Of a stretch of DNA of 32,364 bases, positions 29,155 to 32,364 are shown piece after piece. A program made the translations under genes and the position numbers. Position 1 is the stretch's first letter; each line of letters starts with the position of its first letter. Source of the stretch: Niabella sp. (GTDB lineage Bacteria > Bacteroidota > Bacteroidia > Chitinophagales > Chitinophagaceae); NCBI GenBank assembly GCA_027493055.1, contig JAPUDO010000130.1, forward strand, positions 1 to 32,364. The letters run 5' to 3'. A model generated the notes under the pieces. It saw nothing but the letters and a program-made list of their open reading frames with translations, ran no database searches and was not told the origin of the DNA.

Positions 29155-29218
29155 TTTGTCAAAAACAACACTATGAAATCGGTTTCAAAAATATACAAAT
29201 AATTGTTTTTTTGACAAA
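29155..29218. repeat. Inverted repeat flanking the HTCS promoter
   Basis: On the plus strand the left arm is TTTGTCAAAAACAA (29155-29168) and the right arm is TTGTTTTTTTGACAAA (29203-29218). The arms are reverse complements except for two extra T residues. They bracket the -7 element and include the -33 element of the candidate promoter. Confidence 0.55.
29186..29218 (-). promoter_or_regulatory. Candidate promoter for the HTCS gene
   Basis: The -7 element TATTTTTG (29186-29193) matches TAnnTTTG, and a TTTG (29215-29218) lies 21 bases upstream. The predicted start near 29179 leaves about 100 nt before the ATG at 29080. The -7 octamer is identical to that of the xusA candidate. Confidence 0.45.
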
Positions 29219-29312
29219 AAAAATCGTGGTGGATATATTTATAGTTTAATAAATGTGATATAGTATTTGCTACAACCCCATCGCTCAGAGTGTATAAAAC
29301 ATTGCTAATCAA

Positions 29313-31796
29313 TCATTGGCCGTTAAATTCATACACTGCATTCTTAACGGTAGGCACATCGTACAGGAATGTATTTTTTAAGCTCAGTAGCTGAACCTTC
29401 GCTTTAGATGATATAACCGGTTTTTTTGTTTCTTCTACATAAAAAAACGGGTTTATGTTTTGTTCTTTAGCCAGTTTTAAGGCCGCTCCGGTAGCTGCTT
29501 TCAGTTCGTTGGGGACGCGCAAGCGAAGGTTACCGCCCAAAGAAGATTTTACTTCAAGCCTAACCAGCTTGTGATCTTTCCACTGCATACCAGTAATTTC
29601 AAAACCGCCGTGGGCACGGATCCCGCTGATGCGGCCCGACTTCCATTCATCCGGTAAGGCCGGTAAAATATGGATAGCGCCATCTGCTGTTTGCATCAGC
29701 ATTTCTGTAATGCCGGAAGTGCAGCCAAAATTTCCGTCTATCTGGAAGGGCGGATGCGCATCAAATAAATTATTATAAGTACCGCCGCCGTCTTTGTTAA
29801 CGCCCAGTGGTGTTAACTGGTTTTTGATCAGCATGTAGGCATGATTGCCATCCTGCATCCTGGCCCACCAGTTCACCTTCCAGCCCATGCTCCAGCCCGT
29901 TGAAACATCTCCACGATGCAGTAATGTGATCTTTGATGCGCTAAACAATTCCGGTGTCCGGTAGGCAGATACCTGGCCGGAGGGGAACAGTCCATATAAA
30001 TGTGAAATATGCCGGTGCTTATCATCCGGACTGTCAATATCATCCAACCACTCCTGCAATTGACCGTACTGCCCTATGTGCATGGGGGGTAATTGACGGC
30101 GCTTTTGCAGCAGCGTATCAACAAAAGCCGCATCTTTATTTAAGATCCGGGCAGCACGAATAGCTGTACCAAGCACATCAAAAACAATCTGGTTGTCCAT
30201 GGTGGTACCTGCATCCAGCGAAGAGCCTCCATGCGCCCAGGGCGCGTTTTCGGGCGAGGTACCTGGGTTCACTACTAACCATTTGTATTTAGGATGCTCC
30301 ACTAAAAAATCAACATAGAAAGCCGCCACTCCTTTTAAGATAGCATAGGACTCCTCCAGGAACTTTTTATCTCCACTGTATAAATAATGCTCCCAAAGAT
30401 GCTGGCTTAGCCAGGCCCCGCCTGCATTCCATATTCCCCACATAGCGCCATCTACCGGACCCGTAGCCCGCCACAGGTCTGTGTTATGATGCGCCATCCA
30501 GCCCCTTGCTCCATACATCGCTCGTGCAGTAACAGCGCCGGTTTCAGACAGCTCCCTGATCATTTGAAATAATGGCTGGTGCATTTCTGCCAGGTTAGTA
30601 CGCTCGGCCGGCCAGTAGTTCATTTCGGTGTTGATATTGATGGTGTACTTACTGTCCCATGCGGGTTTTAAGCTACCGTTCCACAGGCCCTGCAAGGTAG
30701 CGGGCTGTCCGCCAGGCTGTGAAGAGGATATTAAAAGGTAGCGGCCAAACTGGTAATACAATACAATAAACTGCGGATCGTAGGTATTCCTGAAGTTACG
30801 CAGCCGCTCATCTGTTGGCAGCTTTACTGCATCGGTAACACCTAAATCAAATTTCACCCGGTTAAAATACTTCTGATAAGCCGGTATATGTGCCGCTTTA
30901 ATGGCAGCGAATGATTTATTGTAAGCCTTATTCAAATAATTATAGGCTTTCCTGTTCTCATCACCGCTTATGTCTTTATAATTGATATAGTTGGTGGCAA
31001 TAGAAATATAAATAGTTACAGCGTTTGCCTTACTTACAGTCAATGTTGAGTCAGTGGCCGATACTTTACCTCCTTCTAATTTAAACCGGCTGATATTTTT
31101 ATATTTTATCATTCCGGTCACACCTTCATGATCGCTGGTAAGGCCTGCTATTGAAATTTCCCCGGCAGGCAAAACGCTTACTTTAGCATTTTTATGTGGC
31201 GTAGTATAGGATGCTGTAAAAGAGAGACTGCCAGGCTCGCTTGCAGTTAACCGTATCACTATAACCCTGTCCGGAAAGGATGCCAGCGCTTCGCGTGTGT
31301 AAAAAACATTACCCGCTTTATAGGATGTTTTGGTAACAGCTTTTTCGATGTCCAGCTCCCGGTAATAATCAGTAAAGCTTTCATGACCCATAAAGTCTAG
31401 GTTCAAGGTTCCTGCAGGCTGAAACATTTGACCAGACGATTTTTTATGAAACATTACTTTATCAGCCAGCCTTTCCGCATCTTTGTGCCTGCCTTCAAAA
31501 ATCAGCCTGCGTATCTCACCCAGCGAATCCAGTGCCTGCGGATAGTTATTATCGTAAGGCCCCCCGCTCCAGACAGTACCTTCATTCAACTGCACCTGTT
31601 CTCTTTCTACATTGCCATATACCATCGCCGCTAAAAAGCCGTTCCCCACAGGCAGGGCATTCTCCCAGGTTTTTCCGGATGGCTTATTGTACCAGAGTTT
31701 CAGCTCACTATTCTGAGCCTTTAAGCCCATACCAGGCAATAAGAGCAATAGGAGCGTTATATACCTAAACTTTAAGACATTCGTTTGGAATACCAT
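29313..31796 (-). CDS. GH95 alpha-L-fucosidase / alpha-L-galactosidase
   Basis: The 827-residue secreted protein has a signal peptide ending at GLKAQ (about residue 28). It is a full-length GH95 enzyme: N-terminal super-sandwich (LWYNKPSGKTWENALPVGNG, LNEGTVWSGGPYDNNYP), an (alpha/alpha)6 barrel, and a C-terminal beta domain. Residues matching those of the characterised bifidobacterial AfcA are Asn387 and Asn389 (NINTEMNYW), acid Glu516 (NPGTSPENAPW) and base Asp687 (QIDGNFGCTSG). GH95 includes alpha-1,2-L-fucosidases, and in a Bacteroides ovatus complex-xylan locus an alpha-L-galactosidase. The xylan context favours L-galactose as the substrate, but the sequence alone does not settle it. The gene starts 20 bases after the GH97 remnant. 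Confidence 0.9.
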   Translation of the reverse strand: MVFQTNVLKFRYITLLLLLLPGMGLKAQNSELKLWYNKPSGKTWENALPVGNGFLAAMVYGNVEREQVQLNEGTVWSGGPYDNNYPQALDSLGEIRRLIFEGRHKDAERLADKVMFHKKSSGQMFQPAGTLNLDFMGHESFTDYYRELDIEKAVTKTSYKAGNVFYTREALASFPDRVIVIRLTASEPGSLSFTASYTTPHKNAKVSVLPAGEISIAGLTSDHEGVTGMIKYKNISRFKLEGGKVSATDSTLTVSKANAVTIYISIATNYINYKDISGDENRKAYNYLNKAYNKSFAAIKAAHIPAYQKYFNRVKFDLGVTDAVKLPTDERLRNFRNTYDPQFIVLYYQFGRYLLISSSQPGGQPATLQGLWNGSLKPAWDSKYTININTEMNYWPAERTNLAEMHQPLFQMIRELSETGAVTARAMYGARGWMAHHNTDLWRATGPVDGAMWGIWNAGGAWLSQHLWEHYLYSGDKKFLEESYAILKGVAAFYVDFLVEHPKYKWLVVNPGTSPENAPWAHGGSSLDAGTTMDNQIVFDVLGTAIRAARILNKDAAFVDTLLQKRRQLPPMHIGQYGQLQEWLDDIDSPDDKHRHISHLYGLFPSGQVSAYRTPELFSASKITLLHRGDVSTGWSMGWKVNWWARMQDGNHAYMLIKNQLTPLGVNKDGGGTYNNLFDAHPPFQIDGNFGCTSGITEMLMQTADGAIHILPALPDEWKSGRISGIRAHGGFEITGMQWKDHKLVRLEVKSSLGGNLRLRVPNELKAATGAALKLAKEQNINPFFYVEETKKPVISSKAKVQLLSLKNTFLYDVPTVKNAVYEFNGQ

Positions 31797-31816
31797 TATA
31801 GTAATCGTTTTATTGT

Positions 31817-32139
31817 TTATTTAATAACAAACCCGCCACCCGGTTGTATTTTAATTTCTGCTATACCATTTCTGGCTATCACTATTTCCTTAACGAAGGT
31901 TTCCCTGTTCTTATTCTCATTATAGAGCGTTGCCTTTTTTTCTGCGAACATCGGGAGGTCTATTCTCAATTTCATTGGCTGTTTCTGTGCATTTATACCA
32001 GCCACATACCATTATGTTACAGTATTACGAATAAAAGGATGAAATGTTGTATTAAAAGTCCCGGTTTTAAAGAATTACTACAACCCACAATCAATACCAC
32101 GGCAAATAGCCCACCGATTACTTTATACTTTCTATTCAC
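31817..32139 (-). pseudogene. Collapsed remnant of a GH97-like lipoprotein gene
   Basis: Three pieces of an enzyme normally about 650 residues long are squeezed into 323 bases. A GTG at 32139 begins a good lipoprotein signal (VNRKYKVIGG, lipobox LIVGC, then SNSLK). About 70 bases on, in another frame, GTFNTTFHPFIRNTVT resembles the GH97 TTFPFTRN block. After a TAA the same frame continues WYVAGINAQKQPMKLRID to GGGFVIK, which is the usual GH97 C-terminal beta-domain. All enzyme sequence between these blocks is missing. The 64 C-terminal codons (32011-31820) could still be read only from an internal GTG. GH97 members act on alpha-glucosides, alpha-galactosides or beta-L-arabinopyranosides. The family call is from recalled motifs. 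Confidence 0.65.
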
Positions 32140-32158
32140 ATTTATCAATTATATCGTA

Positions 32159-32364
32159 TTATGATAGAATATCATTACCCGAAGTAGCATACAGGCCAAT
32201 CAATGCACCAGTAAAACCGCCGGCTACATTCGTGGATAAAATATCGCCGGAAACCGCCCCCCTTTATTCTTAAAATGAGTCCCATCAATAGAATAGTTAA
32301 ACGAATACTCATACGTCAAAATGACGGCATCCCAATATATCCTACCAGGAATACCCGGAAGAAA
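32159..32364 (-). pseudogene. 3' end of a GH43-type enzyme gene with frameshift (5' end beyond window)
   Basis: The frame open at the edge reads IYWDAVILTYEYSFNYSIDG and continues to GTHFKNKGG, then runs out of homology and stops at a TAG (32226-32224). A different frame then gives VSGDILSTNVAGGFTGALIG followed by LYATSGND and ends at TAA 32161-32159. Together these resemble the C-terminal concanavalin-like domain of GH43 beta-xylosidases. The two frames join at a run of six G (32257-32262), and a seventh G would restore one reading frame. It may be a real frameshift, a sequencing error or a phase-variable tract. The family call is tentative because only about 65 codons are visible. Confidence 0.5.

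Noticed and set aside
29081-29155. Extended N-terminus of the HTCS from the ATG at 29155
   Set aside because: It would place 25 extra residues before a normal signal peptide and leave only about 24 nt from the candidate RNA start.
29082-29312. 76-codon minus-strand open frame before the HTCS gene
   Set aside because: It is AT-rich and low-complexity, covers the candidate HTCS promoter, and resembles no known family, so it is more likely untranslated.
32017-32139. 40-residue small lipoprotein gene
   Set aside because: After the lipobox the frame turns into low-complexity hydrophobic sequence and ends within the GH97-like block, so it is better read as the broken start of that gene.

Overview
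The window reads as a chromosomal segment of a member of the Bacteroidota, probably Chitinophagaceae or a relative. The grounds are the SusC/SusD pairs, a hybrid two-component system (HTCS) regulator, DUF4249 lipoproteins, weak Shine-Dalgarno sites and TAnnTTTG-type promoters. Every convincing gene lies on the minus strand, so transcription runs from high to low coordinates. The species call is inference from gene content only. No rRNA, tRNA, CRISPR array, insertion sequence or phage gene was seen.

The window is an arabinoxylan utilization region. In order of transcription: (1) the right edge, about 31.8-32.4 kb, holds the decayed end of a putative GH43-type enzyme gene with a frameshift in a G6 run, then the collapsed remnant of a GH97-like gene. 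(2) GH95 (29313-31796) and a large HTCS regulator (25196-29080) follow. (3) A 514-bp regulatory gap precedes the xylan utilization (XUS) core in its textbook order: xusA (SusC), xusB (SusD), xusC (SusC), xusD (SusD), xusE (DUF1735-type surface lipoprotein) and a GH10 endoxylanase with inserted carbohydrate-binding modules. A strong intrinsic terminator at about 11.42-11.45 kb closes this operon. (4) A second unit (3022-11309) encodes an uncharacterised secreted protein, an STN-domain (FecA-like) TonB receptor, two tandem DUF4249 lipoproteins and an MG2-domain protein. (5) The left end has a double-CE1 esterase with a CBM48-like linker and a GH62 arabinofuranosidase cut by the window edge.

Likely joint function: the HTCS senses a xylan-derived oligosaccharide in the periplasm and activates xusA onward. 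The surface GH10 cuts xylan, XusB, XusD and XusE capture fragments, and XusA and XusC import them. GH62 removes arabinose, the esterase removes feruloyl or acetyl groups, and GH95 removes L-galactose or L-fucose from complex xylan side chains. The cargo of the FecA-like/DUF4249/MG2 unit is unknown. Its position between two sets of xylan genes is the most open biological question here.

Points of special interest: a 10-G homopolymer directly after the nucleophilic serine of the esterase, a candidate phase-variable switch; a second binding module in the GH10 that appears to have its halves in swapped order; a perfect hairpin ending inside the HTCS start codon; and gene decay at the right edge.
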